Below are positions 33,127-41,043 of a DNA stretch of 64,000 nucleotides, one piece after another. The stretch lies in the NCBI RefSeq assembly GCF_036242395.1, contig NZ_CP108458.1:5146001-5210000 (forward strand), read 5' to 3'. How positions within the stretch are numbered: the first letter of the stretch is position 1; each line of letters opens with the position of its first letter. Position numbers and translations under genes: made by a program. This stretch comes from Kitasatospora sp. NBC_01266. Lineage in GTDB: Bacteria > Actinomycetota > Actinomycetes > Streptomycetales > Streptomycetaceae. Below the pieces are notes generated by a model. The model ran no database searches and was not told the origin of the DNA. It was given only the letters and a program-made list of their open reading frames with translations.

Positions 33127-33335
33127 AAGGTCCCCCGATGGCCTGCTACTTCGAATCTCGAAGTGGTGCCCTCCATGCTCCGGCCGCAATGCCCGGTCAG
33201 GAAGGGCAAAACGGGCGCTTTGTTCAGCCGGAGGGCTGTTTATAAGACATTTAACGGACCCTACGATACTGTCCCCACGCCGCGGCCAGACCGACCGGGG
33301 CGGTTGAGTACTGACACCCGAGAGGTGGTCCGGCG
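33127..33335. promoter_or_regulatory. Divergent control region of the SARP gene and small peptide gene
   Basis: The 209-bp gap is noticeably A/T-richer than its surroundings around 33238-33270. It has TGTTCAG (33221) and TGTTTAT (33237), a loose pair of heptamers of the kind SARPs bind, and a candidate -10 TACGAT (33262-33267) for the peptide gene. The spacing is not the usual 11 or 22 bp, so a SARP box is only a guess. Confidence 0.4.
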
Positions 33336-33542
33336 ATGGCCGATAACAACACTCCGATCGCGCTGCCCGAGCAGACCGGCGAGGCGGACAGCGCCCTGAC
33401 GGGCGCGATCCAGGCGACGGGGCAGGCTGCCGACCAGCAGGTTGAGCCTGCCGAGGGCACGGAGCCCGAGGTTGCCGCGCCGGTTCAGGCAGGCAATGGC
33501 GGCACCGTTCAGCCGCTCGGCGAGATCGTCAACACGCACTGA
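33336..33542 (+). CDS. Small acidic protein divergent from the SARP gene
   Basis: The 68-residue product is acidic and low in aromatic residues, beginning MADNNTPIALPEQTGEADSA and ending LGEIVNTH. It has no signal peptide, cysteine or hydrophobic helix. It is supported by a good ribosome site (GAGAGGTGG about 7 nt before ATG 33336), a promoter-like region and a terminator at 33614. AfsR regulates the small protein AfsS in S. coelicolor, which makes a SARP-controlled small protein plausible, but the AfsS repeats are not seen. A precursor peptide is also possible. Function is unknown. Confidence 0.6.
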   Translation: MADNNTPIALPEQTGEADSALTGAIQATGQAADQQVEPAEGTEPEVAAPVQAGNGGTVQPLGEIVNTH

Positions 33543-33613
33543 CGAACGGTCTAATGGCTTGCCGAGTTTGGCCTGATTGCATCGCGTAGTTGTCCTGCGG
33601 CGCTACGCGCGGA

Positions 33614-33638
33614 GAGCCCCCGGTCCCCCCGGGGGCTC
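33614..33638. terminator. Hairpin terminator shared by the peptide gene and secreted protein gene
   Basis: GAGCCCCCGG (33614-33623) pairs perfectly with CCGGGGGCTC (33629-33638) around TCCCC. It lies between two convergent stops (33542 and 33658). Confidence 0.85.
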
Positions 33639-33657
33639 CGACGTTTGTGGCCCGCCC

Positions 33658-34152
33658 TCAGAGGACCTGGATCCCGAACTGCTGACTGTTGTTAAGCGGG
33701 TTCGGGTCGTCCTGGCTGGTCACCGTGACCTCGCCGCCGGTGAGCAGGCTGCCGGGCTGCACGTTCTCCTCGATCCGGGTCGGGATGTGCGCGCTCGCCG
33801 TCCGCCCCGGCTTCAGCCCGGCCGGGAAGGTGCACCGGACACTGTGGCCGCCCTCGCCGGGCTGGCAGTTGTCGGGGAAGAACGGTGCCTCGGCGTAGCT
33901 GCCGAAGGGCAGCGTGATGGTCACGGTGAACGAGTGGGCGGTGGTGTCCGGGCCACCGTTGGCGACGAAGCCGGTGACCTCGGTGGTGCCGCCGGGCGGA
34001 GCGGCCTGCGGGATCAGCTTGACGACCTCGAGGTCCGAGCGTGAGGGCGCCGCGGCGTTCGCGACCGCCGCGGCCGGTGCCAGCACGAGCGTGAGGGCGG
34101 CGCCGGCGACCAGCAGCCGGCGGGCGGGATGGGCGAGCGAGCTGCGGGTCAT
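33658..34152 (-). CDS. Secreted protein, DUF11/CARDB-like single domain
   Basis: The 164-residue product has a signal peptide (about 1-34; RRLLVAGAALTLVLAPAAAV, cut near ANA-A). The mature part looks like an Ig-like beta-sandwich of the DUF11/CARDB type: EVTGFVANGGPDTTAHSFTVTITLP, then CTFPAGLKPGRTA and TSQDDPNPLNNSQQFGIQV. Two cysteines (DNCQPGE and VRCTFP) probably form a disulfide. Such domains are usual in surface or adhesive proteins; the function here is unknown. ATG 34152 has a purine-rich site AAGGCAGG about 8 nt upstream. It is alone on the minus strand. Confidence 0.85.
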   Translation of the reverse strand: MTRSSLAHPARRLLVAGAALTLVLAPAAAVANAAAPSRSDLEVVKLIPQAAPPGGTTEVTGFVANGGPDTTAHSFTVTITLPFGSYAEAPFFPDNCQPGEGGHSVRCTFPAGLKPGRTASAHIPTRIEENVQPGSLLTGGEVTVTSQDDPNPLNNSQQFGIQVL

Positions 34153-34402
34153 GCGGGCACCTGCCTTGCGATCATGTGGAACTGACGTCCATTCAGATGA
34201 TCGATGCCGTCCGGTCCCGCCCACCGCGACACCCACGCGGGGCAACCCCTACGAGTGAACGCCCGGTGCCCGCTCGCAGCACCGCCGGGAGCGGGCTGAG
34301 CCGGCGGGGGGACGGCTGCGGTGATGCGCCGCCCGCCCGGCGCGGGCGCGTGTGAGAGTGCTGGCATCCCCCTGGAACGACCTGCTGAGGAGTTCAGTTC
34401 AG

Positions 34403-34726
34403 ATGACCATCGCCATCGCCAAGCTCTCCGACCCGACCGTCCGCGCCCTGGTGGCGGCGATCAACGACAACGACCGCGCCGCCTTCCTGGCGCTGCTCAC
34501 CGAGGGCGCGACGATGTCCGACGACGGCTCGGACCGCGACCTGCAGCAGTGGATCGACAAGGAGATCTTCTCCTCGCGCGGCCACATGGAGGTGCAGACC
34601 GAGTCGGACGGCGGCCGGGCGCTGATCGCCAACTTCCGCAACGAGACCTGGGGCGAGATGCGCACCGCCTGGCGGTTCACCGTCGAGAACGGCAGGATCA
34701 GCCGGTTCGAGACCGGCCAGGCGTGA
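34403..34726 (+). CDS. NTF2-like (SnoaL-fold) protein
   Basis: The 107-residue product has the cone-shaped NTF2 fold pattern: an N-terminal helix (VRALVAAINDNDRAAFLALL), LTEGATMSDDGSDRDLQQWIDKEI and beta strands ending in EMRTAWRFTVENGRISRFETGQ. These proteins are small binding proteins or enzymes such as cyclases and isomerases. ATG 34403 is preceded by GAGGAG (34387-34392). A perfect terminator hairpin begins 2 bp after its stop. It lies between the secreted protein and fumarase genes with no clear operon partner. Confidence 0.85.
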   Translation: MTIAIAKLSDPTVRALVAAINDNDRAAFLALLTEGATMSDDGSDRDLQQWIDKEIFSSRGHMEVQTESDGGRALIANFRNETWGEMRTAWRFTVENGRISRFETGQA

Positions 34727-34727
34727 C

Positions 34728-34760
34728 GGTACCCCGGAGCCGCGAGGGCTCCGGGGTACC
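34728..34760. terminator. Bidirectional terminator between NTF2-like gene and fumarase
   Basis: GGTACCCCGGAGCC (34728-34741) pairs perfectly with 34747-34760 around GCGAG. It sits between two convergent stops. Confidence 0.9.
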
Positions 34761-34774
34761 GGATCGGGCAACCG

Positions 34775-36436
34775 CTACGAGCGGACCCGGATGCTGGTGA
34801 TCAGCGGGCCGTCGGTCACCTCGGCGAAGAAGTCGTTGCCCTTGTCGTCCACCACGATGAACGCCGGGAAGTCCTCGACCTCGATCCGCCAGACCGCCTC
34901 CATGCCCAGCTCGGCGTACTCCAGCACCTCGACCTTCTTGATGCAGTCCTGGGCCAGCCGGGCCGCGGGACCGCCGATCGAGCCGAGGTAGAAACCGCCG
35001 TGGGCGGCGCAGGCCTGGGTGACCTGCTTGGAGCGGTTGCCCTTGGCGAGCATCACCATCGAGCCGCCGGCCGCCTGGAACTGGTCGACGTAGGAGTCCA
35101 TCCGGCCCGCCGTGGTGGGGCCGAAGGAGCCGGAGGCGAAGCCCTCGGGGGTCTTGGCCGGACCGGCGTAGTAGACCGGGTGGTCCTTGAGGTACTGCGG
35201 CATGCCCTCGCCGGCGTCCAGCCGCTCCTTGATCTTGGCGTGCGCGATGTCGCGGGCCACCACCAGGGTGCCGGTCAGCGACAGGCGGGTCTTGACCGGG
35301 TGCTTGGACAGCTCGGCGCGGATGTCCGACATCGGCTGGTTGAGGTCGACCCGCACCACGGAGTCGTCCAGGTGGTCGTCCGTGGTCTCCGGCAGGTACT
35401 TGGCCGGGTCGGTCTCCAGCTGCTCCAGGAAGACGCCCTCGGCCGTGATCTTGCCGAGCGCCTGGCGGTCGGCCGAGCAGGAGACGGCCATCGCGACCGG
35501 CAGCGAGGCGCCGTGCCGGGGCAGTCGGATCACCCGCACGTCGTGGCAGAAGTACTTGCCGCCGAACTGGGCGCCGATGCCGATCTTCTGGGTCAGCTCG
35601 AAGACCTTGGCCTCCAGCTCCAGGTCCCGGAAGCCGTGCCCGGTGGCCGCGTCGCCGCTGGTCGGCAGCTGGTCCAGGTAGTGCGCGGAGGCGTACTTGG
35701 CGGTCTTCAGCGCGAACTCGGCGCTGGTGCCGCCGACCACGATGGCCAGGTGGTACGGCGGGCAGGCGGCGGTGCCGAGTCCGCGGATCTTCTGCTCCAG
35801 GAAGGAGAGCATGCTCTTCTCGTTGAGAATCGCCTTGGTCTCCTGGTACAGGTACGACTTGTTGGCGCTGCCGCCGCCCTTGGCCATGAAGAGGAACTTG
35901 TACGCGTCGCCGTCGGTCGCGTAGAGCTCGATCTGGGCCGGCAGGTTGGAGCCGGTGTTCTTCTCGTCCCACATGGTCAGCGGGGCCATCTGCGAGTAGC
36001 GCAGGTTGAGCTTGGTGTACGCGTCGAAGACGCCGCGCGCGATGGCCGCCTCGTCGCCGCCCTGCGTCAGCACGTGCTGCCCGCGCTTGCCCATCACGAT
36101 GGCGGTGCCGGTGTCCTGGCACATCGGCAGGATGCCGCCGGCCGAGATGTTGACGTTCTTCAGCAGGTCCAGCGCGACGAAGCGGTCGTTCGGGCTGGCC
36201 TCGGGGTCGTCCAGGATCCGGCGCAGCTGGGCCAGGTGCGCGGGGCGCAGGTAGTGCGAGATGTCGTGCATCGCCTCGGCGGTGAGCAGCCGCAGGGCCT
36301 CGGGCTCGACCTTCAGGAAGCGCCGCCCGTCCGCCTCGAAGGTGCTGACGCCCTCGGAGGTCAGCTTTCGGTACGGGGTGGGGTCGGTCCCGAGCGGGAG
36401 GAGGTCGGAGTAGGCGAAGTCTGGCGTGGGTGCCAT
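34775..36436 (-). CDS. fum: Class I fumarate hydratase
   Basis: The 553-residue enzyme interconverts fumarate and malate in the TCA cycle with a [4Fe-4S] cluster. It has both the alpha-like N-terminal part (ISAGGILPMCQDTGTAIVMG; cluster Cys in PMCQDTG) and the C-terminal beta-like part (GPTTAGRMDSYVDQFQAAGG), as in the fused class I enzymes. Other family landmarks are FMAKGGGSANKSYL and YPPYHLAIVVGGTS-like ACPPYHLAIVVGGTS. ATG 36436 is preceded by AAGGA (about 36443-36447). It is leftward and monocistronic, with a terminator 15 bp after the stop. The locus order next to a Wbl gene and glpX is conserved in streptomycetes, as far as I recall. Confidence 0.96.
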   Translation of the reverse strand: MAPTPDFAYSDLLPLGTDPTPYRKLTSEGVSTFEADGRRFLKVEPEALRLLTAEAMHDISHYLRPAHLAQLRRILDDPEASPNDRFVALDLLKNVNISAGGILPMCQDTGTAIVMGKRGQHVLTQGGDEAAIARGVFDAYTKLNLRYSQMAPLTMWDEKNTGSNLPAQIELYATDGDAYKFLFMAKGGGSANKSYLYQETKAILNEKSMLSFLEQKIRGLGTAACPPYHLAIVVGGTSAEFALKTAKYASAHYLDQLPTSGDAATGHGFRDLELEAKVFELTQKIGIGAQFGGKYFCHDVRVIRLPRHGASLPVAMAVSCSADRQALGKITAEGVFLEQLETDPAKYLPETTDDHLDDSVVRVDLNQPMSDIRAELSKHPVKTRLSLTGTLVVARDIAHAKIKERLDAGEGMPQYLKDHPVYYAGPAKTPEGFASGSFGPTTAGRMDSYVDQFQAAGGSMVMLAKGNRSKQVTQACAAHGGFYLGSIGGPAARLAQDCIKKVEVLEYAELGMEAVWRIEVEDFPAFIVVDDKGNDFFAEVTDGPLITSIRVRS

Positions 36437-36626
36437 GCGAGGTCCTTCACGGATTGATGGTGCTGCGTCGGCGAAGCGCCTTCCAGGTTAGAACCAGCGG
36501 CGGCGGACGCTGCGGGCGGGTGAGCGGGGGTGACCGGAGTCACGCCGACCCTGAGGAGTCGGGCGCCGACCCTAAGAGCACCCCGAGACGACCCTGATAC
36601 CCCTCGTTCCGGGCCCGCCCAGCCCC

Positions 36627-36638
36627 TAGGCTGGGCGG
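36627..36638 (+). promoter_or_regulatory. -10 element next to a leaderless-type start
   Basis: TAGGCT (36627-36632) lies 6 bp before GTG 36639. Transcription would begin at or next to the start codon. The mRNA for the DUF1707 protein is therefore probably leaderless. Confidence 0.6.
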
Positions 36639-37367
36639 GTGGAGAACTCGCCGTCACCTGAGCCGTCCGACCAGTCCCGCGCCGCGCGGCCGATCCCGCT
36701 GCGCAAGGCCGACCCCGCGTCGGCGGCCCAGCCGGAGCGTCGGGTCGCCGAGGCCGAGCTGCGCGCCTCCGACGCCGACCGGGAGCGGATCGCCGAGCTG
36801 CTGCGCGATGCCTACGCCGAGGGCCGGCTGAGCATGGACGAGCACGCCGAGCGGATCGATGCGGCGTACAACGCCAAGACCCTGGGCGAACTGGCCCCGC
36901 TCACCCGTGACCTGCCGGCCCACCGGCCGGTCACCCCCGGCACCGAGCGGCCCGCGGCGCCCGCCTCGCAGCTGCCGCCGGCCCGGCAGGAGCCGGCCAA
37001 CATGGTGGCGATCTTCAGCGGCGCGGCGCGCAAGGGGCGCTGGCGGGTCGGCTCGCACATCAAGGCGACCGTGATCTTCGGCGGGGCCGAACTGGACCTG
37101 ACGGACGCCGTCTTCGAGTCGCCGGAGGTGGTGATCGAGATCCACGCGATCTTCGGCGGGGTCACGATCCGGGTGCCGGAGAACGTCACCCTGGTCGGCG
37201 GCGGCGTCGGCATCTTCGGCGCCTTCGACATCCGCGAGCAGGTCGCGCCGGACCCGTACGCGCCGGTGGTGCGGATCAAGGGCACGGCGATCTTCAGCGG
37301 CTGCGAGGCGAAGGCGCGCCGGGGCAAGAAGATCAAGGAGTGGGTGCGCAAGCAGCTCGACAGCTGA
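36639..37367 (+). CDS. DUF1707 / LiaF-like cell wall stress protein
   Basis: The 242-residue product has an N-terminal DUF1707 domain (about 35-90; RASDADRERIAELLRDAYAE, GRLSMDEHAERIDAAYNAKT) and a C-terminal LiaF-type domain (about 120-240; MVAIFSGAARKGRWRVG, ATVIFGGAELDLTDA, IHAIFGGVTIRVP). DUF1707 proteins are common actinobacterial envelope-stress or DNA-binding candidates; the LiaF-like domain is linked to cell-wall antibiotic response. There are no membrane helices here, so it is probably cytoplasmic or peripheral. The GTG start has a -10 box within 7 bp (leaderless). It is divergent from fumarase. Confidence 0.9.
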   Translation: MENSPSPEPSDQSRAARPIPLRKADPASAAQPERRVAEAELRASDADRERIAELLRDAYAEGRLSMDEHAERIDAAYNAKTLGELAPLTRDLPAHRPVTPGTERPAAPASQLPPARQEPANMVAIFSGAARKGRWRVGSHIKATVIFGGAELDLTDAVFESPEVVIEIHAIFGGVTIRVPENVTLVGGGVGIFGAFDIREQVAPDPYAPVVRIKGTAIFSGCEAKARRGKKIKEWVRKQLDS

Positions 37368-37601
37368 GCCGGGGCGGGGCGCGGAACCTCACGTTCCGTC
37401 AACTCGGCGAGCGACACTCGGGGTTGACTCAAGTGCAGGCTGTGCCCGGGCGAACACGGTGTGCATGAACCAGGATCGCGTGGGGTAATTCCTCGGGCAC
37501 ATCGTTTTCTTGAACGGCTGCGGTCAGACGGCGTCGTACGGCACTCAGGGCGGCAGCCGGGCAGTGACGCGAGCCTTTCCCGAGCTGTGTCAGGAGTCGC
37601 C

Positions 37602-38054
37602 GTGCTGCACCCGATCGAGCCCAGCACCACCGACGTCGTCCGGGCCGCCACCGAGCGGCCCGGGCCGGAGCGCCCTCAGTTGAGCGCTCCCGCGAGTGTG
37701 CGGCTCGACCACCTGGAGGAGAATCCCTGGCACACCGGCGCGGCCTGCCGCCGGGACGAGGCCGGGCTGTTCTTCGCCCCGTCCAAGGAGCCGACGGCCG
37801 CCCGGCTGGCCCGCGAGGAGCACGCCAAGCGGGTCTGCGCCCGCTGCCCGGTGCTGCTCTCCTGCCGCGAGCACGCGCTGGCCCAGCCGGAGCCGTACGG
37901 CGTGTGGGGCGGGCTGACGGCGGCGGAGCGGCGGGTGGTGCTGGCCCGGCGGCGGCGCCGCGAGGTCGAGCTGCGGGCCGAGGCCCAGCTGGTGTCCGGT
38001 CAGCGCGGCCCCGGGCGCCGGGTGGTCGCCGAGCCGGGGCGGATAGCCGGCTGA
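37602..38054 (+). CDS. WhiB-like iron-sulfur transcription factor (Wbl)
   Basis: The 150-residue product has the Wbl signature: Cys49, Cys79, Cys82 and Cys88 in the pattern C-x29-CxxC-x5-C for the [4Fe-4S] cluster, followed by the GVWGGLTAAERR loop that contacts SigA. A basic C-terminal tail (RRRRREVELR) binds DNA. GTG 37602 is selected because AGGAG (37592-37596) lies 5 nt upstream; the longer frame to 37461 has poor support. Its neighbours (fumarase, DUF1707 gene and glpX) match the wblI locus as I recall it in S. coelicolor, so a WblI-type role is possible. A strong terminator follows. Upstream, CGGAAC-CTCAC-GTTCCG (37382-37398) is an inverted repeat. Confidence 0.93.
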   Translation: MLHPIEPSTTDVVRAATERPGPERPQLSAPASVRLDHLEENPWHTGAACRRDEAGLFFAPSKEPTAARLAREEHAKRVCARCPVLLSCREHALAQPEPYGVWGGLTAAERRVVLARRRRREVELRAEAQLVSGQRGPGRRVVAEPGRIAG

Positions 38055-38099
38055 ACGACGACGGGGCCGGGCGCCACGAGCGCCCGGCCCCGCCGTCGT
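38055..38099. terminator. Bidirectional terminator between wbl and glpX
   Basis: A 20-bp stem with one mismatch (38055-38074 with 38080-38099) encloses CACGA. It begins right after the wbl stop and ends before the glpX stop on the other strand. Confidence 0.9.
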
Positions 38100-38109
38100 T
38101 CACCGTGCG

Positions 38110-39150
38110 TCAGTTCGCCCGGTCGAAGTCGATCGCGCTGTACGCCCGCAGCTTGGACAGCTTGTGGGTGGAGTCGATCTGGCGGATCGTGCCGCTCTTC
38201 GAACGCATCACCAGCGAGCTGGTGGTGGCGGTCTCGTGGCGGTAGTGCACCCCGCGCAGCAGTTCGCCGTCGGTGATGCCGGTGGCGACGAAGAACACGT
38301 TCTCGCCGCTGACCAGGTCGTTGGTGGTCAGCACCCGGTCCAGGTCGTGGCCCGCGTCCAGCGCCCGCTGCTTCTCGGCCTCGTCCTTGGGCCACAGCCG
38401 GCCCTGGATCACGCCGCCCATGCACTTCATCGCGCAGGCCGCGATGATGCCCTCGGGGGTGCCGCCGACGCCGAGCAGCAGGTCGACGCCGGTGCCCTCG
38501 CGGGCGGTCATGATGGCGCCGGCCACGTCGCCGTCGGTGATGAACTTGATCCGGGCGCCCGCCTCGCGGACCTCACGGGCCAGCTTCTCGTGCCGCGGCC
38601 GGTCCAGGATCATCACGGTGACGTCCTCGACCGAGCTGCCCTTGGCCTTGGCGACCCGGCGGATGTTGACCGCGGGCGGGGCGGTGATGTCGACGAACTC
38701 GGCGGCCTCCGGGCCGGTGATGAGCTTGTCCATGTAGAACACGGCGCTCGGGTCGAACATGGTGCCGCGGTCGGCCACCGCCAGGACGGCGACCGCGTTG
38801 GCCATGCCCTTGGCGGTCAGCGTGGTGCCGTCCACCGGGTCGACGGCCACATCGCACTCGGCGCCGGTGCCGTCGCCGACCCGCTCGCCGTTGTAGAGCA
38901 TCGGGGCTTCGTCCTTCTCGCCTTCACCGATGACGACGACGCCGTTCATCGAGACGGTCGAGACAAGGGTGCGCATGGCCTTCACGGCCGCGCCGTCGGC
39001 GCCGTTCTTGTCGCCGCGGCCGACCCAGCGGCCGGCTGCCATGGCCGCCGCCTCGGTCACCCGGACGAGCTCCAGGGCCAGGTTGCGGTCCGGTGCTTCG
39101 GGGGCCACCTCCAGCGAATGCGGAAGGTGGGAGGGGTGCTGCGTGGTCAT
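38110..39150 (-). CDS. glpX: Class II fructose-1,6-bisphosphatase
   Basis: The 346-residue enzyme hydrolyses fructose-1,6-bisphosphate in gluconeogenesis. Metal and phosphate-binding motifs are GEGEKDEAPMLYNGE and AVDPVDGTTL, followed by the typical GTPEGIIAACAMKCMGG and the DxDVAGAIM region. Length matches GlpX. ATG 39150 has a ribosome site AGAGGT about 9 nt upstream. It is leftward; the divergent DUF4245 gene starts at 39366. In actinobacteria this is usually the sole FBPase, so it should be essential for growth on gluconeogenic substrates. Confidence 0.97.
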   Translation of the reverse strand: MTTQHPSHLPHSLEVAPEAPDRNLALELVRVTEAAAMAAGRWVGRGDKNGADGAAVKAMRTLVSTVSMNGVVVIGEGEKDEAPMLYNGERVGDGTGAECDVAVDPVDGTTLTAKGMANAVAVLAVADRGTMFDPSAVFYMDKLITGPEAAEFVDITAPPAVNIRRVAKAKGSSVEDVTVMILDRPRHEKLAREVREAGARIKFITDGDVAGAIMTAREGTGVDLLLGVGGTPEGIIAACAMKCMGGVIQGRLWPKDEAEKQRALDAGHDLDRVLTTNDLVSGENVFFVATGITDGELLRGVHYRHETATTSSLVMRSKSGTIRQIDSTHKLSKLRAYSAIDFDRAN

Positions 39151-39365
39151 CGTCGTTACCTCTCTGTACGCGACGGCCAGTCAGCGATCGACTACTGTCC
39201 GGTCGAGCGCTGCGATGAGGGTCCCCTGATCGTATCTGTGTATGGGATGACTGTCTGTGGCACGGGTCCCGCCGACCTGCGCTTCTGTGGTGGTATGGGC
39301 GGTTCTCCGGTGCCGCGGGGACCCCGGTGGTCAGGTCCGGCGGCGTGATACGTCACGATGTGGGG

Positions 39366-39893
39366 GTGGCAGCAGGCAACAACAGACGAGGGCGGCAGAC
39401 CGTCCGGGACATGATCCTCTCGATGGTCGCCGTGATGGGCGTGGCCCTGGTGGCGTACCTCACCATTCCGCACGGCAGCGGCGGCGACGGGGTCCGCGTG
39501 GTGGACTACAGCGCGGCGGTGGCCTCGGCCAAGCGCGCGGCGCCGTACCCGATCCTGGCCCCGCAGGGGCTCTCCGACCAGTGGCGGGCCACCTCGGTGA
39601 GCTACCAGATCGACCCCAACGGCCACGCCGGCTGGCACCTGGGCTTCGTCACCCCGGACGGCAAGTACGCGGCGATCGAGCAGAGCAACGAGCCGAAGGC
39701 CGACCTGGTCAACACCGTGGTGTCGGGCGCCGCGCCGGACGGCAGCGCGACCATCGCGGGCCAGGACTGGACGCGCTACCAGGGCGACCGCTACCGCGGC
39801 CTGACCGTGGCCACCGGCTCGGCCACCACCCTGGTCACCGGCAGCGCCTCGTACCAGGAGCTCGACGAGCTGGCGCAGGCGCTCAAGCCGTAG
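39366..39893 (+). CDS. DUF4245 membrane-anchored protein
   Basis: The 175-residue product starts VAAGNNRRGRQTVRDM, has one membrane segment (about 16-35; MILSMVAVMGVALVAYL) and an external DUF4245 domain. The domain includes YSAAVASAKRAAPYPILAPQ, DQWRATSVSYQ, and the end SYQELDELAQAL. These are the family landmarks; DUF4245 proteins are found throughout Actinobacteria beside glpX and xse genes. GTG 39366 is used, as the open frame to 39327 has poor codon bias. A perfect 16-bp terminator stem follows the stop. Confidence 0.9.
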   Translation: MAAGNNRRGRQTVRDMILSMVAVMGVALVAYLTIPHGSGGDGVRVVDYSAAVASAKRAAPYPILAPQGLSDQWRATSVSYQIDPNGHAGWHLGFVTPDGKYAAIEQSNEPKADLVNTVVSGAAPDGSATIAGQDWTRYQGDRYRGLTVATGSATTLVTGSASYQELDELAQALKP

Positions 39894-39913
39894 CGCGCGG
39901 ACCGCGCATGCCG

Positions 39914-39948
39914 CAGGGCCCGGCTCCCCACGGGGGAGCCGGGCCCTG
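39914..39948. terminator. Bidirectional terminator between DUF4245 gene and nitroreductase
   Basis: CAGGGCCCGGCTCCCC (39914-39929) pairs perfectly with 39933-39948 around a 3-nt loop. It lies between the two convergent stops. Confidence 0.9.
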
Positions 39949-39963
39949 TCGCGTCGGGACCGG

Positions 39964-40572
39964 TCAGACGGTGGTGACGACCTGCTCGTAGGAGAGCCGC
40001 GGCGAGCGCGGGTACCAGGCGTCGGCGCCCGGCTTGCCGATGTTCACCACGGCCAGCACCGAGTGCTCACCGTCGGCGAAGAACTCCTTGTTGATGCCCT
40101 CGGCGTTGAAGCCGGTCATCGGGCCGGCCGCCAGGCCGGCGGCGCGCACGCCGATGATGAAGTAGCCGACCTGCAGCGAGGCGTTGAAGCGGGCCGAGTT
40201 CTCGCGGGCCGGGCGCTCGCTGAAGAAGAGGTCCTTGGCCTGCGGGAAGGCCGGGAACTGGCTCGGCAGCTCCTCGTGGAACTCGTTGTCGGCGGCCAGG
40301 ACGGCGACCAGCGGGGCGCTGGAGGTCTTGGCCTTGTTGCCGTCCGACATGTGCGACACCAGGCGCTCGCGGGCCTCGGTGGAGCGGACCAGGACCACGC
40401 GCAGCGCCTGCTGGTTGAAGGCGGTGGGCGCGTACTTCACCAGGTCGTAGATCGCCTGCAGCTGCTCCTCGGTGACCGGCTCGTCGGTGAAGGTGTTCGC
40501 GGTGCGGGCCTCGCGGAAGAGCAGGTCCTGGGCGGCGGCGTCGAGGACGAGCGCGTCGTTGGCGTTGGTCAT
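39964..40572 (-). CDS. RutE/HadB-like nitroreductase (malonic semialdehyde reductase family)
   Basis: The 202-residue flavoenzyme has the nitroreductase fold. It begins DAAAQDLLFREARTANTFTD, then YAPTAFNQQALRVVLV (an FMN-binding Asn in the NQQ-like position), ARFNASLQVGYFIIGVRAAGL and NIGKPGADAWYPRSPRL. This is the RutE/YdfO-like subgroup that acts as malonic semialdehyde reductase in pyrimidine degradation in enterobacteria; here no other rut gene is nearby, so a general nitro- or aldehyde-reductase role is as likely. ATG 40572 is preceded by GAGGTG. It lies 135 bp after xseB on the same strand. Confidence 0.88.
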   Translation of the reverse strand: MTNANDALVLDAAAQDLLFREARTANTFTDEPVTEEQLQAIYDLVKYAPTAFNQQALRVVLVRSTEARERLVSHMSDGNKAKTSSAPLVAVLAADNEFHEELPSQFPAFPQAKDLFFSERPARENSARFNASLQVGYFIIGVRAAGLAAGPMTGFNAEGINKEFFADGEHSVLAVVNIGKPGADAWYPRSPRLSYEQVVTTV

Positions 40573-40707
40573 GGGGGCTACACCTCATGCGGGATCGGGT
40601 CAGGCGGCTGCGTGCCGTTCAGCTGGTCCCAACGTGGGTGAAGATTCAACGATTCCTGGGTCGGCTGTGATCCGTGTCACGCCCGGGTCGCCGCCCGCGG
40701 ATCCCGC

Positions 40708-40956
40708 TCACTCGCCGCCGGCCGGCTCCTGCTCGTGCTCGGCCGCCAGGGCGGCGTCCAGCCGGGCGCGGGCGCCGTCCAGCCAGCGCTGGCAGACCTT
40801 GGCCAGCTCCTCACCGCGCTCCCACAGGGCGAGCGACTCCTCCAGCGTGGTGCCGCCGGTCTCCAGCCGCCGGACCACCTCCATCAGGGCGTCCCGGGCC
40901 TGCTCGTATCCCAGCTCGCCGGTGTTCGTGCTGCTCGTGCTCTGCGCGTCGGCCAT
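40708..40956 (-). CDS. xseB: Exodeoxyribonuclease VII small subunit
   Basis: The 82-residue subunit has the XseB helix pair: GELGYEQARDALMEVVRRLE followed by TTLEESLALWERGEELAKVCQRWL. It forms the stalk-like complex with XseA that degrades single-stranded DNA. It is usually directly after xseA. In this window a convergent GNAT gene (41044-41544) separates them, so xseB must have its own promoter or be read through from xseA across that gene's antisense. Its low-complexity N-terminus (MADAQSTSSTNTG) is typical of actinobacterial copies. Confidence 0.95.
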   Translation of the reverse strand: MADAQSTSSTNTGELGYEQARDALMEVVRRLETGGTTLEESLALWERGEELAKVCQRWLDGARARLDAALAAEHEQEPAGGE

Positions 40957-41043
40957 GGGGCCAGCGTAGAGGCAGGCTCCGACAGGCCCGCGCAGCAGAA
41001 ACCCGCTGTGCTCAGGGTCGCGCGCTGGCTAGGGTCCAACGCC

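Noticed and set aside
33336..33542. Calling the small acidic peptide AfsS
   Set aside because: The characteristic AfsS repeats are not present; only the context is suggestive.
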